64,000 bases of DNA. Origin: Chitinibacter sp. SCUT-21. GTDB lineage: Bacteria > Pseudomonadota > Gammaproteobacteria > Burkholderiales > Chitinibacteraceae. The stretch's first letter is position 1; the number at the start of each line of letters is the position of its first letter. The notes beneath the pieces were generated by a model. That model was not told where the DNA came from. It did no database searches and saw only the letters and a program-made list of their open reading frames with translations. Shown one piece after another: positions 21,936 to 31,945 of the stretch. The DNA lies in assembly GCA_041874755.1 (NCBI GenBank), contig CP102611.1, positions 2,046,001 through 2,110,000 on the forward strand, read 5' to 3'. The position numbers and the translations under genes were made by a program.

Positions 21936-22975
21936 GGTTTCACCCTTTCTGCGCTGGTACGTGCACTGCGCACGGCGGTTAGGCTGGCGCTGAGATCGGG
22001 TAATGCGACGCTAACTTGTTGTTCTTCCAATTGCGCAATTAAATGCAATGCGCTTTGTGTCGCCGGCATTTGTGCATCGAAATAATCTTTTAAATACTGT
22101 TTAACCGCGCTAATGTCGCTGCGGAAGGTAACTTCATTGCGCTGCAAGACCGACGAGCGCGCGCTAAGCAGGCGCAGCTTGATGTTTTCGCGTAGGAAGA
22201 AACTTTGCTCTGGGGTCAGCAATGCGGCTTCGGGTTTGTCCATGCGGCGAATTTGAATCAGCTGTCTGAATTCGTGCCAAATTTCCGACAAGAACGCGCG
22301 TACCGCACTTTCAGGCTTAGCTGTGGGTTGATGTTTTTCCGCTTCAACATGACCTTCGTCGATCAGCAGCGGAATCGTATCGACCTTGCTAATCAAACTA
22401 TCAAGCCGCGTGGTCACGCCCACCACATCCAGGTATGGCAGTGCTTTAAGCGTATCCATATCGCGCGTAATGGCTTGGCGTACCCCAATCAACTCAGGGC
22501 GATTTAGCCGCGAAAGTTGCTGATCGATATTGCTCAAGCCCATTAAGGCCAAATTCACATCACCCGAGAGCTGCAATTGCTGGCTGGCAAAAGTCAGCAT
22601 TTGTTCCAACTCGGCCAGCGTATGGACCGACTCGGTGCGCATCAGCATATCGTACATGCCAGTCAGTACTTCCTGCCGGCTTTCCGATTCGGCTAATTTG
22701 CCAGCTTGAGTTTCAACCTGTACCTGTAGCTTTTGCTGCAATTGCGCCATTTGGCTGTGATTGGCGCGCAATTCTTGTTGCAGCTTGGCGCTGTTTGCCA
22801 ATTGGCTGGCCAGATCCGCTTTTAGCTGCTCCATCGCATTTTGTTGATATAGCCAAACGCCACCACTGGTGAGTATTGCCACCAAAGCCAAAACAAAAGC
22901 AGGCTGTGGCAGGGTACGCCGTGGGGGTACTTGCAAGGCTGCCGAAAGTGAGTCTTGAGTGTTTTCTTGGGTCAT
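21932..22975 (-). CDS. hemX: HemX-family membrane protein
   Basis: 347 residues from the ATG at 22975 (MTQENTQDSLS). The frame stays open to 23014, but that would run into hemD. One membrane segment (PAFVLALVAILTSGGVWLY) is followed by a long coiled coil (residues about 65-115, rich in Gln/Leu/Glu) and a helical domain. It belongs to the HemX family, named after uroporphyrinogen methyltransferase but without that catalytic domain here. It starts 5 nt after hemD. Confidence 0.9.
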   Translation of the reverse strand: MTQENTQDSLSAALQVPPRRTLPQPAFVLALVAILTSGGVWLYQQNAMEQLKADLASQLANSAKLQQELRANHSQMAQLQQKLQVQVETQAGKLAESESRQEVLTGMYDMLMRTESVHTLAELEQMLTFASQQLQLSGDVNLALMGLSNIDQQLSRLNRPELIGVRQAITRDMDTLKALPYLDVVGVTTRLDSLISKVDTIPLLIDEGHVEAEKHQPTAKPESAVRAFLSEIWHEFRQLIQIRRMDKPEAALLTPEQSFFLRENIKLRLLSARSSVLQRNEVTFRSDISAVKQYLKDYFDAQMPATQSALHLIAQLEEQQVSVALPDLSASLTAVRSARTSAERVKP

Positions 22976-22980
22976 GGGCT

Positions 22981-23760
22981 TTACACGTCTAAAGATGAGG
23001 CAAAGTGCTGGCAAATCGAACGGGTGATGCCAAGATCGCCCGCTTCCGTCAGCGCTGTCTTTTCTGCCCCTAGGGCTTTCAGCGCGCTGATAATACGTGG
23101 ATGCGGAGCGAAATACTGTACTGATTGTAGCCTGTGCCGCGCCAGCTCTCCACCTATGGTGAATAAGTGTTGTGCAGCTTCTGAGCTAGAGACTATTAGA
23201 CCATCACAACCGTGCGTAAGTTGTGTCAATAATTCGCTTGCATTCAGTTGCGGCGCAAGGCGTTGATAGCTGCTGACCAACTCGACGTTTACGCCAGCTG
23301 ATTGTAATGCGCGGGGTAAAATATCGCGCCCGCCTTGGCCGCGAAAAATCACCATGCGCTGACCTGCGCGGTTTTGCATTTGCGGCATCGCCAGCAGGCC
23401 TTCACTATCGAATTGCTTTGTTGGGCAGATGATAGTCTGTACGCCCAGCTTGGCGGCCCGTTTGGCGCTGCCCGGGCCAACAACTGCCACGGCAAGCTGG
23501 CCAGGCCACGGCGTGGTGAGATGCGCAAACACACTGTCGAGTGCCGACGGGCTGATAAAAATCGCCAAATCATAGCGTTCGAGCTGCGCCAAGGCTGCGT
23601 GCAAGGGGGCGGCATCAAGCGGTGGTGCGATTTCTAATAAAGGAAAAGCCAAGACTTGCGCACCGTAGGCGGCAAGAGCTTGGCTTAATTCTGCGGCTTG
23701 GGCTGCGGGTCGAGTAACCCACAGCCGCACGCCATGTAGCGAAAGCGTGGGTTTATTCAT
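22981..23760 (-). CDS. hemD: Uroporphyrinogen-III synthase
   Basis: 259 residues from the ATG at 23760 ([18 protein letters not shown]); the longer open frame runs into hemC. It cyclises and inverts ring D of hydroxymethylbilane. HemD is poorly conserved; visible features are VTRPAAQA at the start, [30 protein letters not shown] and the C-terminal [14 protein letters not shown]. Its start overlaps the hemC stop by 8 nt. Confidence 0.93.
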   Translation of the reverse strand: MNKPTLSLHGVRLWVTRPAAQAAELSQALAAYGAQVLAFPLLEIAPPLDAAPLHAALAQLERYDLAIFISPSALDSVFAHLTTPWPGQLAVAVVGPGSAKRAAKLGVQTIICPTKQFDSEGLLAMPQMQNRAGQRMVIFRGQGGRDILPRALQSAGVNVELVSSYQRLAPQLNASELLTQLTHGCDGLIVSSSEAAQHLFTIGGELARHRLQSVQYFAPHPRIISALKALGAEKTALTEAGDLGITRSICQHFASSLDV

Positions 23761-24694
23761 GCGCCATTTGTTTGAGAATATCGCGCGCGCCCTCGGTGCA
23801 CAGCAAGTCGGCCACGGTGCGACCCAAACCATCGGCTGCGGCGTAGCTGCCATTGGATTCGGCAGTCACCACTTTGGAGCCATCAGGCAACGCAATCAGG
23901 CCACGCAGGCGCAAAAAGCCATCGTCGTTGGTGGCGTAGGCGGCGAGTGGAATCTGGCAAGAACCATTGAGGCGGCGCGATAGCGAGCGCTCGGCTTCTA
24001 CGGCCGCGGCAGTGGCAACGTGGTTAAACGGTGCAAGTAGTGCAGCCAAATCCGCACGATCGCTACGAATTTCCAAGCCCAAAGCGCCTTGGCCTGGTGC
24101 TGGCAGGCTGACTTCGGGCGCGAGCTCGCAGCGAATGCGATCGCCTAAACCTAGGCGTTTTAAGCCGGCGGCGGCCAAGATAATCGCGTCAAATTCGCCG
24201 TCGTCAAGTTTACGCAGGCGGGTATTGACGTTGCCACGCAGTGGCTTGATCGTTAAATGCGGATAGCGCATCCGCAGCTGGCTTTCGCGGCGCAAGCTGG
24301 CGGTGCCAACAATGGCGCCTTCGGGTAAATCATTCAGTTGCGCGTACTTGCTCGATACGAACGCATCGCGCGGATCTTCGCGCTCGCCAATTGCGGCAAT
24401 CGAAAAGCCTTCGGGCAAGACCATCGGCACGTCTTTCATCGAATGCACGGCCAAATCGGCGCGACCGTCGAGCAGCGCTTGTTCAAGTTCTTTCACGAAC
24501 AGGCCTTTGCCGCCAATTTTATTCAGCGTGACGTCGAGAATTCGATCGCCTTGCGTCGTCATACCGAGCAGCTCAACGCTGATGGCTGGGTAAGTCATCT
24601 CGAGCCAATTTTTAACAAAGTTCGCTTGCCAAAGCGCCAGAGGGCTTTCCCGAGTAGCAATGACGATCTTTCGTAAAAGAGTCGATTCGGACAT
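23753..24694 (-). CDS. hemC: Porphobilinogen deaminase (hydroxymethylbilane synthase)
   Basis: 313 residues from the ATG at 24694 ([24 protein letters not shown]). It joins four porphobilinogens into hydroxymethylbilane using a dipyrromethane cofactor. Signatures: [45 protein letters not shown], and the cofactor cysteine in [12 protein letters not shown]. It is the first gene of hemC-hemD-hemX-hemY. An AGAGG ribosome site is 9 bases upstream. The fimV terminator lies just before, so the operon needs its own promoter between 24695 and 24755. Confidence 0.97.
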   Translation of the reverse strand: MSESTLLRKIVIATRESPLALWQANFVKNWLEMTYPAISVELLGMTTQGDRILDVTLNKIGGKGLFVKELEQALLDGRADLAVHSMKDVPMVLPEGFSIAAIGEREDPRDAFVSSKYAQLNDLPEGAIVGTASLRRESQLRMRYPHLTIKPLRGNVNTRLRKLDDGEFDAIILAAAGLKRLGLGDRIRCELAPEVSLPAPGQGALGLEIRSDRADLAALLAPFNHVATAAAVEAERSLSRRLNGSCQIPLAAYATNDDGFLRLRGLIALPDGSKVVTAESNGSYAAADGLGRTVADLLCTEGARDILKQMAHE

Positions 24695-24755
24695 TAGGGC
24701 ACACCTCTTCAAACATTGGCAAAGTGGCAGTTTACCACGCCCGCTGTGCGGATAG

Positions 24756-24807
24756 AAAAAGCGCCATGCTGGCACTGTTTTAAGGAAATCAGTGACAGCA
24801 TGGCGCT
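24756..24807 (-). terminator. Rho-independent terminator of fimV
   Basis: On the minus strand GCGCCATGCTGTCACTG is followed by a 13-base loop, CAGTGCCAGCATGGCGC and TTTTTC. The 17-bp arms have one mismatch. It separates fimV from hemC. Confidence 0.88.
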
Positions 24808-24820
24808 GATGAATTGTAGT

Positions 24821-26743
24821 TCAGGGCTTTTTCGCCAAGTCGATCGGTTCGATATCAAATTCAAGTACGTTTGAATCGTGTTCAGGTTCAATGGCTTTCA
24901 GGTTTAACTCTTCGACGTCAAATTGCTCTGCCGCTTGCTCCAGTGGGGATAGATTGGCGTTGGATCCCACGTCCAAATTCGGTAGCTCGATGGTGTAATC
25001 TTGCTCGGTTGGACTGAGTAAATGAGCAAATTGATTTGGGACTCCATGGTCTTGTTTGAGCGTGGCCATCATTTGTAGATCGGCGCTGCTCGGGGCGTCT
25101 AATTCCAACTGCAATTCTTGCGCAACGGGTGGTGTTTGCTCCAGACCAAAAGCTTGGGCATAGCTGGCCGTATGGAGCGCTTGTGGTTTGTAGGGCGATT
25201 CGCGGAAATACAGTGGATTTTCAGGGTCAAGTTTCGCGCCAATATTGCGCACCAACTCCCAATCGGCTTCGTCATGCTCGATGACTTTGAGGTTTTGCGC
25301 TAAATGAGCATATTCAGTTTTCATACCTTGTTGGCGGAAGAGGCGGAATAACATCAACCAGCGTTCAATATCGCTCGGCTCCTCGTCGATACAACGATAC
25401 AGAATATCAATGGCATCCATGGTTTCGCCTTGCGCAATCAAAATCTGCGCTCGCGCCATATCGTTTGCCAGGCCTTCTTCGGTGTGTTCCACTTCAATGC
25501 CATGCGGCGAGCCGCCCAAATGTAGGGCAGACATCATCGTATTAGGGCTGGCAAAGCCGGCGGGTGCTTGGTCATGATAGCTTGGGTTGGGGCCAAACTG
25601 GCTGGTATCGTGCTCGGTAAAGTAATGGTTTGTCTCAGATTTTCTCCGGCGTAGTATCCACCATACTCCTGCCAGCAATGCGCTGGTTCCCCCAATTAAT
25701 AAGGCCCACCAAGCCATACCCGATTCTTGCGTTACGGGTGATGGTTCTATGATGCTACTGGCGGCTGGCGCGGGGGCGCGTTTGGGCGCTTGTGTCGCTG
25801 CGACCGAGGCTGCCGAAACAGGGGCGGCGACGATTTGTGATGCGCTGGCAGCGCTAGCGTCCATTTGGGCCAACTGGAGATTGAGCTGAGTAATTTCCAA
25901 TTGCATTTTTTGTTGCAATTCATTTAACTCGAGTAATTTTTGCTCCAGCTGTCGCGTGTACTCGGCGCTATTGGAGGCAATGGCTTTCGGTTTCGTCGGA
26001 GGGGTGAGCGCTACGCCGTCGAGGCGCAAGAGACCCGTCTCGGCTAGAGGTGCTTTTGGCGGTACCTTTTTGCTGGAACGAAGCAAATCCGGGATGATAA
26101 TTTTGCTTCCCGCTGCGATCGGCGTTTCGGCGCTGAGCCCCTCGTTCACACTAATCAATTTATTCAAATAGCGTGGATATTGTGGCGTACCCACTGGGTA
26201 ATATCGTTTGGTAATTTCGGCCAGTGTGGTGGTTCTTTTTGCCGTGAAGGTTTCTGGATCCCGATTTGGTACCTCATTGCTCCGGCGGTTTTCGCGCGGC
26301 TCAACAGCTTTGGGCGCGGTAAAGGTTGGCGCTGGTTTGGGTTCTTCTACCGGTGCGACATTCAAAAAAGCGGTAAATGAGCGTGATATTTGCAGGCCAT
26401 TACATTCGATGCGAATGCCAAAGCCCACGATGGGCTCACCTATATTTTGCCGCGAGTTGATATATAGCATTCCGCTTTGCTCGCCGCGCTGGCTGATGTT
26501 GATGCTTGCGTTGCCCAAGCTGGGGAGGTCAGCGCCTCCCTGCGTGAGGGTGACACAATCGGGGGTGAGCAACTCGCCGGCATGTGTTTTATAAGGGACT
26601 GCGGCACGAAAAGGTTGACCAACGTAAGACTGTAATTCCACATCACCGAGCGTAAAAGATTGAGCTGATGGTGACATCAGCAATCCCATCAGTGCAATTT
26701 GAGCTGCAATATGTTTTTTCTGAATGCTATGGGTGAGCTTCAT
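24821..26743 (-). CDS. fimV: FimV/HubP-type peptidoglycan-associated polar protein
   Basis: 640 residues. A signal peptide ends in SAQS, followed by the FimV N-terminal domain (FTLGDVELQSYVGQPFRAAVPY...), a LysM-like peptidoglycan-binding segment (TTTLAEITKRYYP...NKLISVNEG...SKIIIPD, about 185-235), a coiled coil at about 265-300, one membrane segment (WWALLIGGTSALLAGVWW) near 350, then an acidic cytoplasmic tail. The tail has a TPR-like region at about 435-490 (QILIAQGETMDAIDILYR), the FimV C-terminal domain type. Such proteins organise type IV pilus assembly and cell poles. Monocistronic with its own terminator. Confidence 0.9.
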   Translation of the reverse strand: MKLTHSIQKKHIAAQIALMGLLMSPSAQSFTLGDVELQSYVGQPFRAAVPYKTHAGELLTPDCVTLTQGGADLPSLGNASINISQRGEQSGMLYINSRQNIGEPIVGFGIRIECNGLQISRSFTAFLNVAPVEEPKPAPTFTAPKAVEPRENRRSNEVPNRDPETFTAKRTTTLAEITKRYYPVGTPQYPRYLNKLISVNEGLSAETPIAAGSKIIIPDLLRSSKKVPPKAPLAETGLLRLDGVALTPPTKPKAIASNSAEYTRQLEQKLLELNELQQKMQLEITQLNLQLAQMDASAASASQIVAAPVSAASVAATQAPKRAPAPAASSIIEPSPVTQESGMAWWALLIGGTSALLAGVWWILRRRKSETNHYFTEHDTSQFGPNPSYHDQAPAGFASPNTMMSALHLGGSPHGIEVEHTEEGLANDMARAQILIAQGETMDAIDILYRCIDEEPSDIERWLMLFRLFRQQGMKTEYAHLAQNLKVIEHDEADWELVRNIGAKLDPENPLYFRESPYKPQALHTASYAQAFGLEQTPPVAQELQLELDAPSSADLQMMATLKQDHGVPNQFAHLLSPTEQDYTIELPNLDVGSNANLSPLEQAAEQFDVEELNLKAIEPEHDSNVLEFDIEPIDLAKKP

Positions 26744-26934
26744 ACTGAATCTTTGGCCAACATAAATATTTATGAGCGGTTTATACCAGATTTATTACAT
26801 TCTTGACACAAAAACAATGGATTTGAAAGCTTAGAGACAAGCTTAATTATTAATTTATAATGCACTAATGCTGTTCTTGATAATAAATTGCAACATCATT
26901 TGCAAATTAAATTTCAGGAAACTGATTTAATTAG
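26744..26934. other. AT-rich upstream region of fimV
   Basis: About 190 very AT-rich bases with no gene. On the minus strand a TATAAA box (near 26777) may be the fimV -10, with a weak -35. On the plus strand TTGACA (near 26803) and TATAAT (near 26866) occur but are not correctly spaced. Confidence 0.4.
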
Positions 26935-27117
26935 ACCAATTTCCATTTAATTGGATACAAAAAAGCCGTAGATCTGCTGCTCTGGGATGCGAGCGGAGAT
27001 GGTTTTAATTCTGATTTAACGGGTATCCAGCTGGCCAAACAATCTAGCTTGGATTTGATGGCAATACCTGTGGTGGTATATCTGGATGAACGAGCTGTGC
27101 TGGTGCTGAGCGTTTAA
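26935..27117 (+). pseudogene. Possible response-regulator-like gene fragment
   Basis: A 61-codon stretch open between TAG at 26932 and TAA at 27115, with no suitable start codon. It reads like a real protein tail: AVDLLLWDASGDGFNSDLTG then IQLAKQ...AIPVVVYLDERAVLVLSV. The order of a hydrophobic strand ending in Asp, a G-x-x-L helix and IPVVVYLDE recalls a CheY-type receiver core. It converges on the HTH-like gene with overlapping stops. I see it as a decayed remnant; a chance frame is also possible. Confidence 0.3.
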
Positions 27118-27431
27118 GTGCGTTCTGGTCGGCTTATTGCCACTGTTTTGCGTAGGCGATAGTAGGCAAGAGGAACACGCATCGATTGGGTGGGGCCGCT
27201 GAGCGGTGCACGTGGATTGCTGGCCAAGATTAGCCATTCGCTGTGAAGTGCTTTCAGACGCAGATTGATCGACTCAATGATCGCATGCGGATTATGAATG
27301 TGGCAGCGTTGAATCAATTCAGCACTGGTGCATTGGCGTCGTGTACATAGCTGTTGATACACCTTGCTTTGATTGGCATCCAAGCCTAAAGCCAGCGCGT
27401 CAAAATCTGGGGTAATACTGTAAGTAGCCAT
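27114..27431 (-). CDS. Small putative helix-turn-helix protein
   Basis: 105 residues, MATYSITPDFDALALGLDAN then QSKVYQQLCTRRQCTSAELI and so on. The central part (SKVYQQLCTRRQCTSAELIQRCHIHNPHAIIESINLRLKAL, described here in pieces) fits a winged-helix layout where a fixed helix-turn-helix decides isoform order, followed by a basic C-terminus. It lies 33 nt after the membrane acyltransferase on the same strand, so probably co-transcribed. Family not recognised; a DNA-binding role is inferred from pattern only. Confidence 0.5.
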   Translation of the reverse strand: MATYSITPDFDALALGLDANQSKVYQQLCTRRQCTSAELIQRCHIHNPHAIIESINLRLKALHSEWLILASNPRAPLSGPTQSMRVPLAYYRLRKTVAISRPERT

Positions 27432-27464
27432 GCCAATCCACGAGGGTAGAGAAAATAGAGGAGC

Positions 27465-28607
27465 TTAAATCTTAATGGCGGCACATTGTGCCGCAGGTGC
27501 TGAGCGGCGTTGTTGCCAAAATTTTCCCAGTTTCATGCCTGGCCGCTCAATCCACTGATAGCTGGCGCGGGCGCAGAATAAGACGCTCGCGACAACCATG
27601 AGCAGTAGCAGATTATTGCCCACTGTGCTGCCAGTATCGATGTATAACACTTTGCCGACTTGCGCGAGCCAGCTGGGGTGAAAGTGTTGCAGTGCAATCG
27701 TTAGTGCATAGAGCAATAGATAGTGCACCAAGTAAATTGAGAAGGACCACTCGCCCAGCTTGGTAAACACCCCACGCTTGAGCCAGCTTGAAATCAGCCC
27801 GCCTTCATAGGCAAAAAGCAAAATGGCGCTAGCAAAACCCCACGTTGCCCAATAGCTTTTATATGGATACTTCAGTGTAACCATCCAATACAGCGCAAAT
27901 AAACACACTATCTCGAGTGCCGTCATCCAGTAGCGATGCAGCGTGCGATCACGCAGTCTTAGGTATAGCGCGTAGACCGCGGCCCCCACAAAAAAACAAA
28001 TCAATCCCCGCAGCCCTGGGCTGTTGGCAATTTTGGGCTCCAGCAGCACCATTGCGGCACTACATAGTGCGATGAGTAAGCAAAATGCCTGGGTGCTGCG
28101 CCGCTGCGCCAGTAGGATGATGAGGCCAAAAGCGATGTAAATATAATATTCAACGCTGATACTCCAGGCCGGCCCATTGAAGGAGAATAAATTCGCGTCG
28201 GGTAGCCATGCATGCAATAGCGTGGCGTTATAAAGCCATTGTTCGCGCATCTGCTCATGCCAAAACCGATCATCCAAGCTTGAAAGCGAAACGCCGTCAT
28301 ACAACAAGGGTCGCAAAAAGATCAGCGTGGTCATGATGCATAAGGTTGCAAAATGCAGCGGTAAAATGCGGCAACTGCGGCTTATCATAAAATCAGTAAA
28401 ACCTGCCGTAGTCATTCGGCGCAGGTGATAGCGGTGTGCGAGCACAAACCCGCTTAACACAAAGAAAAACTCAACCAGCAAGCCCGACGAGCGAAAGAAG
28501 CGCCATTCCCCAATACTTTGCCAAATATGTAAATGAAATAACACCACCGACACCGCACAGAGGCCACGAAAACTATCGAGGACGATAAAACGCTGGGATT
28601 GATTCAT
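27465..28607 (-). CDS. Acyltransferase 3 family membrane protein (OafA/YrhL type)
   Basis: 380 residues from the ATG at 28607 (MNQSQRFIVLDSFRGLCAVSVV); a further open stretch to 28691 is not family-like. About ten membrane segments are visible. Conserved points: LDSFRGLCA near the N-terminus, FHLH, FFFVLSGFVLAHRY, and WSISVEYYIY. Such enzymes transfer acyl groups to sugars of LPS O-antigen, exopolysaccharide or other glycans at the inner membrane. The acceptor cannot be read from context. Confidence 0.9.
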   Translation of the reverse strand: MNQSQRFIVLDSFRGLCAVSVVLFHLHIWQSIGEWRFFRSSGLLVEFFFVLSGFVLAHRYHLRRMTTAGFTDFMISRSCRILPLHFATLCIMTTLIFLRPLLYDGVSLSSLDDRFWHEQMREQWLYNATLLHAWLPDANLFSFNGPAWSISVEYYIYIAFGLIILLAQRRSTQAFCLLIALCSAAMVLLEPKIANSPGLRGLICFFVGAAVYALYLRLRDRTLHRYWMTALEIVCLFALYWMVTLKYPYKSYWATWGFASAILLFAYEGGLISSWLKRGVFTKLGEWSFSIYLVHYLLLYALTIALQHFHPSWLAQVGKVLYIDTGSTVGNNLLLLMVVASVLFCARASYQWIERPGMKLGKFWQQRRSAPAAQCAAIKI

Positions 28608-29009
28608 ACAAATTTCGGTCAATTTAACGCGGTGGCACACAACAATGGCGCCATTGTAGGCGTAAAGTAGCGCAACAGGTAAGCAATCCAAAAAGGGTGG
28701 TTTGTAAACTGATCAATGGTGTATGCATGCTATGCGGTTCGACTGGTTTTACAGCACGAGGAACTAGGCGGAATAAAGCGCGCAATAATCGAGTGAGATT
28801 TTAGTTTTGCAGTAGGTATATTGATAAAAACAATATAAATAAATGCTTATGGAGCTATACCCCGTCAAAATTTAGGTGTGTGCTGTTCGGCTCAGCGGTG
28901 TTGTTTTTTGTGGATTTTCTTTCTTAATAATGACAAGTGATTTAACGCGTATCGAAGAAGAGCTATGCTATGAATCTATGAATCGCTAGCACACAGCAAG
29001 GAAGCTTCG
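28608..29009. other. Divergent intergenic region, no gene
   Basis: 402 bases between the leftward acyltransferase and the rightward HD-GYP gene, so it must hold promoters for both. The only structure I see is a 7-bp inverted repeat TATATTG/CAATATA at 28817-28837, a possible operator. No coding frame with a ribosome site is apparent. Confidence 0.45.
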
Positions 29010-31931
29010 ATGACCCGCTCTACGCGTTCTAATGTTCCGTTTTATATCCACATCAGCTATTTATTTATCGCTCTATTGCTTGGTTTTGCGCTGATTAGTG
29101 GCTGGAATCAATACCGCGCGACCAGTGTGATTTTAAAGCAGTCGGCGGATCAGCAATTTGGTTTGGCGGTCAAAGGTGCGGAAGATGAATTGCGGCTGGT
29201 TTTCAATAGCGGGATGCGTTCGGTGCAATTATTGGCACAGCAACGCGTGATGAATGCCCAAACCTTGGATGAGCGGCTAGATAGCCTTAGTTTTATTACT
29301 GCTGCGCTTAAGCATGATCCTGTCATTTCCTCGCTCTATATTGGTTACGACACGGGGGACTTTTTTTTAGTTCGCCGTTACTTGGGAAACCCAAAAGTTC
29401 AGCAGCGTTTTAATCCCCCACCCAAAACCCAATGGATTGTGCAAAGCATCACCTATCCGCAAGGGCAAATGCGGGGGGAGTATTTGTTTTACAGCGCCGA
29501 TTTGCAGCTGCTTGAACATCGTGCTGATCCACAATATCAATACGATCCACGACAACGTAATTGGTATCAAGCCAAAGAAAAGCCTAATCAGGTCAGCATT
29601 ACCGCGCCTTATTCGTTTGCATCGGATGGTTTGGCTGGGCTGACTTTTTCGCAGCAGACGGCGAATCAAAAAGGCGTAGTGGGGGGCGATATTCAATTAG
29701 GGCGCTTGAATGATTTTTTAGTACGTCATCGCATTACACCTGATACCCGGCTTGCATTTATCACGTCCCAAGGGCGGGTGTTGGCTAGCCACCAAGGTCA
29801 GCCAGCTTTGGTGAAGGAGGCCGATGGCAAGGAGTACCTACCGAAACTGGAAGCGTTCGACGCCCCCGTGTTGAAAAAACTGATGGGGGTAGAGCAGGGC
29901 AAACAGGGGAATGCCAGTACTTTTTCGTCTGAGGACGGTGAGCACTGGGAAGGGATGGTGAGCAAAATAGCCTTGGGCCCGCACGTTTATCTGACCTTGG
30001 CGATGGCAACGCCGCATGGGGAGTTGCTCTCCGCAGCCATTGCCGAGCGTAATCAATCGATGTGGATCTCGCTGATTTTGATTGCGTTGGGGATGCTGGT
30101 TGCCATTTGGTTATCACGTCGCGCCTCCAAGCCGATAAATGCCTTAACCGAAGAAGTGCAAAAAATTGAACAATTTCAATTTGACGCACCCGTTGCCGTA
30201 CATTCAAAAATTCAAGAAATCGATCGTCTTGCCACTGGCTTGGGGGGGATGAAGCAAACGATTTCGCGCTTTATGTCGCTCTCGCAGGCCTTGGCGGCAG
30301 AAAAGAATTTTGATCGTCTGTTGGCCAAAATTTTGGATGAGCTCGGTGCAGTCAGCCATGCAGAGGGTGGGGTCATTTATATTACCCACGGCGCAAATGG
30401 GGCGGACTATTTAGAATCGGCACAATACTTCTGGCACAGCCCCGCACAAGCCGCGCGGCCAGAGGATAGGTTGCCCATTGATCTACAGGGCGAACACGTA
30501 GTGGCCACCGCGCTGCGAGATGATGTGGCCTTACGAAACTTATCGGCGGCCGAATTTGCCACCAACTTTCCGCTCTTGCCCAAGATTGAACAGACCTTAA
30601 CTCAGCTGACGCTACCTCTGCGCAATCGTGATGGCACCTTGGTGGGCGCGTTGGCCTTGGCAATTGATGAAAACAAAAAGCCAAGTGCGGATTTGCTGGC
30701 CTTTGTGCAAACCATTGCGGCCACAGCCGCCGTGGCTGTTGATACGCAGCGTTTGATTAACGAGCAAAAAATTCTGCTTGAAGCGTTTATTCAGCTGATT
30801 GCAGGTGCGATTGACTCGAAAAGCCCGTATACCGGTGGCCATTGCCAGCGCGTTCCAGAGCTGACCAAAATGCTTGCCCGCGCCGCAGAGCAGCAAACTG
30901 AAGGGCCGTTTGCCGATTTCAAACTGAATGAAGAGCAATGGGAAGAGCTGCATATTGCGGCGTGGCTGCACGATTGCGGCAAGGTGACAACGCCCGAATA
31001 TGTGGTTGATAAAGCGACCAAACTCGAAACGCTGTACGACCGCATCCATGAAGTGCGGATGCGTTTTGAAGTGCTGAAACGCGACGCGGAAATTGCTTGC
31101 TGGCAAGCGATTGCGGCTGGTGGTAATGCCGATGAACTGCGGGCGCAATTGGCCGCGAATTTGCAGGAACTCGACGACGATTTTGCTTTTATTGCCGCTT
31201 GCAATGAAGGCGGTGAATTTATGGCGCCAGAAAAAATCGAGCGACTGAAACAAATTGCTGCGCGCACGTGGCAGCGCACTTTATCTGATCGCATCGGTAT
31301 TGCGCACGAAGAAAAAGAGCGCAAACAGCGCACGCCCGAACCACAATTACCCACCACCGAAGCATTGTTGGCTGATAAACCAGAGCATATCTTGGTCCGC
31401 GCCGAGCGCGATAAACTGGCTGACGATAATCCGTGGGGCTTTAAGGTGAAAGTGCCTGAGCACATGTATAACCGTGGAGAGCTTTATAATCTTGGCGTAG
31501 CGCGAGGTACCCTGTCAGAAGAAGAACGCTATAAAATTAATGAGCACATTATCCAAACCATTATCATGCTGGAAAAACTGCCGTTCCCACGGCATTTACA
31601 GCGCGTACCGGAAATTGCGGGCGGGCATCATGAAAAAATGGACGGCACCGGTTATCCTAAACGCCTGACGCGTGATCAAATGAGCCCAGCGGCGCGTATG
31701 ATGGCAATTGCCGATATTTTTGAAGCGCTCACCGCAGTCGATCGGCCGTATAAAAAAGGCAAAACGCTGTCGGAGGCGATCAAAATCATGGGCTTTATGG
31801 TCAAAGATCAGCACATCGACGTTGAATTATTCCGCCTCTTTTTACAACAAGGTTTGCACCTCGAATATGCGCATCGCTTTATGAAACCAGAGCAAATTGA
31901 TGACGTTGATCTTAGCCCGTATCTGGCTTAA
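29010..31931 (+). CDS. Membrane sensor with HAMP, GAF and HD-GYP c-di-GMP phosphodiesterase domains
   Basis: 973 residues. Membrane segment 1 is at about 12-30; a periplasmic Cache-like sensor (with YDPRQRNWYQ near 176, typical of dCache) extends to about 345; membrane segment 2 (WISLILIALGMLVAIWL) is followed by a HAMP at about 370-425, a GAF-like domain at about 430-580, and HD-GYP from about 595. Catalytic residues look intact: HD at 654-655 in LHDCGK, HHE at 873-875, GYP at 881-883. About 225 residues separate HD and GYP, far more than usual, because of a helical charged insertion. It should hydrolyse c-di-GMP. lapG begins 14 nt later, so it is co-transcribed with lapG and lapD. Confidence 0.9.
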   Translation: MTRSTRSNVPFYIHISYLFIALLLGFALISGWNQYRATSVILKQSADQQFGLAVKGAEDELRLVFNSGMRSVQLLAQQRVMNAQTLDERLDSLSFITAALKHDPVISSLYIGYDTGDFFLVRRYLGNPKVQQRFNPPPKTQWIVQSITYPQGQMRGEYLFYSADLQLLEHRADPQYQYDPRQRNWYQAKEKPNQVSITAPYSFASDGLAGLTFSQQTANQKGVVGGDIQLGRLNDFLVRHRITPDTRLAFITSQGRVLASHQGQPALVKEADGKEYLPKLEAFDAPVLKKLMGVEQGKQGNASTFSSEDGEHWEGMVSKIALGPHVYLTLAMATPHGELLSAAIAERNQSMWISLILIALGMLVAIWLSRRASKPINALTEEVQKIEQFQFDAPVAVHSKIQEIDRLATGLGGMKQTISRFMSLSQALAAEKNFDRLLAKILDELGAVSHAEGGVIYITHGANGADYLESAQYFWHSPAQAARPEDRLPIDLQGEHVVATALRDDVALRNLSAAEFATNFPLLPKIEQTLTQLTLPLRNRDGTLVGALALAIDENKKPSADLLAFVQTIAATAAVAVDTQRLINEQKILLEAFIQLIAGAIDSKSPYTGGHCQRVPELTKMLARAAEQQTEGPFADFKLNEEQWEELHIAAWLHDCGKVTTPEYVVDKATKLETLYDRIHEVRMRFEVLKRDAEIACWQAIAAGGNADELRAQLAANLQELDDDFAFIAACNEGGEFMAPEKIERLKQIAARTWQRTLSDRIGIAHEEKERKQRTPEPQLPTTEALLADKPEHILVRAERDKLADDNPWGFKVKVPEHMYNRGELYNLGVARGTLSEEERYKINEHIIQTIIMLEKLPFPRHLQRVPEIAGGHHEKMDGTGYPKRLTRDQMSPAARMMAIADIFEALTAVDRPYKKGKTLSEAIKIMGFMVKDQHIDVELFRLFLQQGLHLEYAHRFMKPEQIDDVDLSPYLA

Positions 31932-31945
31932 AGCCACGCAAGCGC

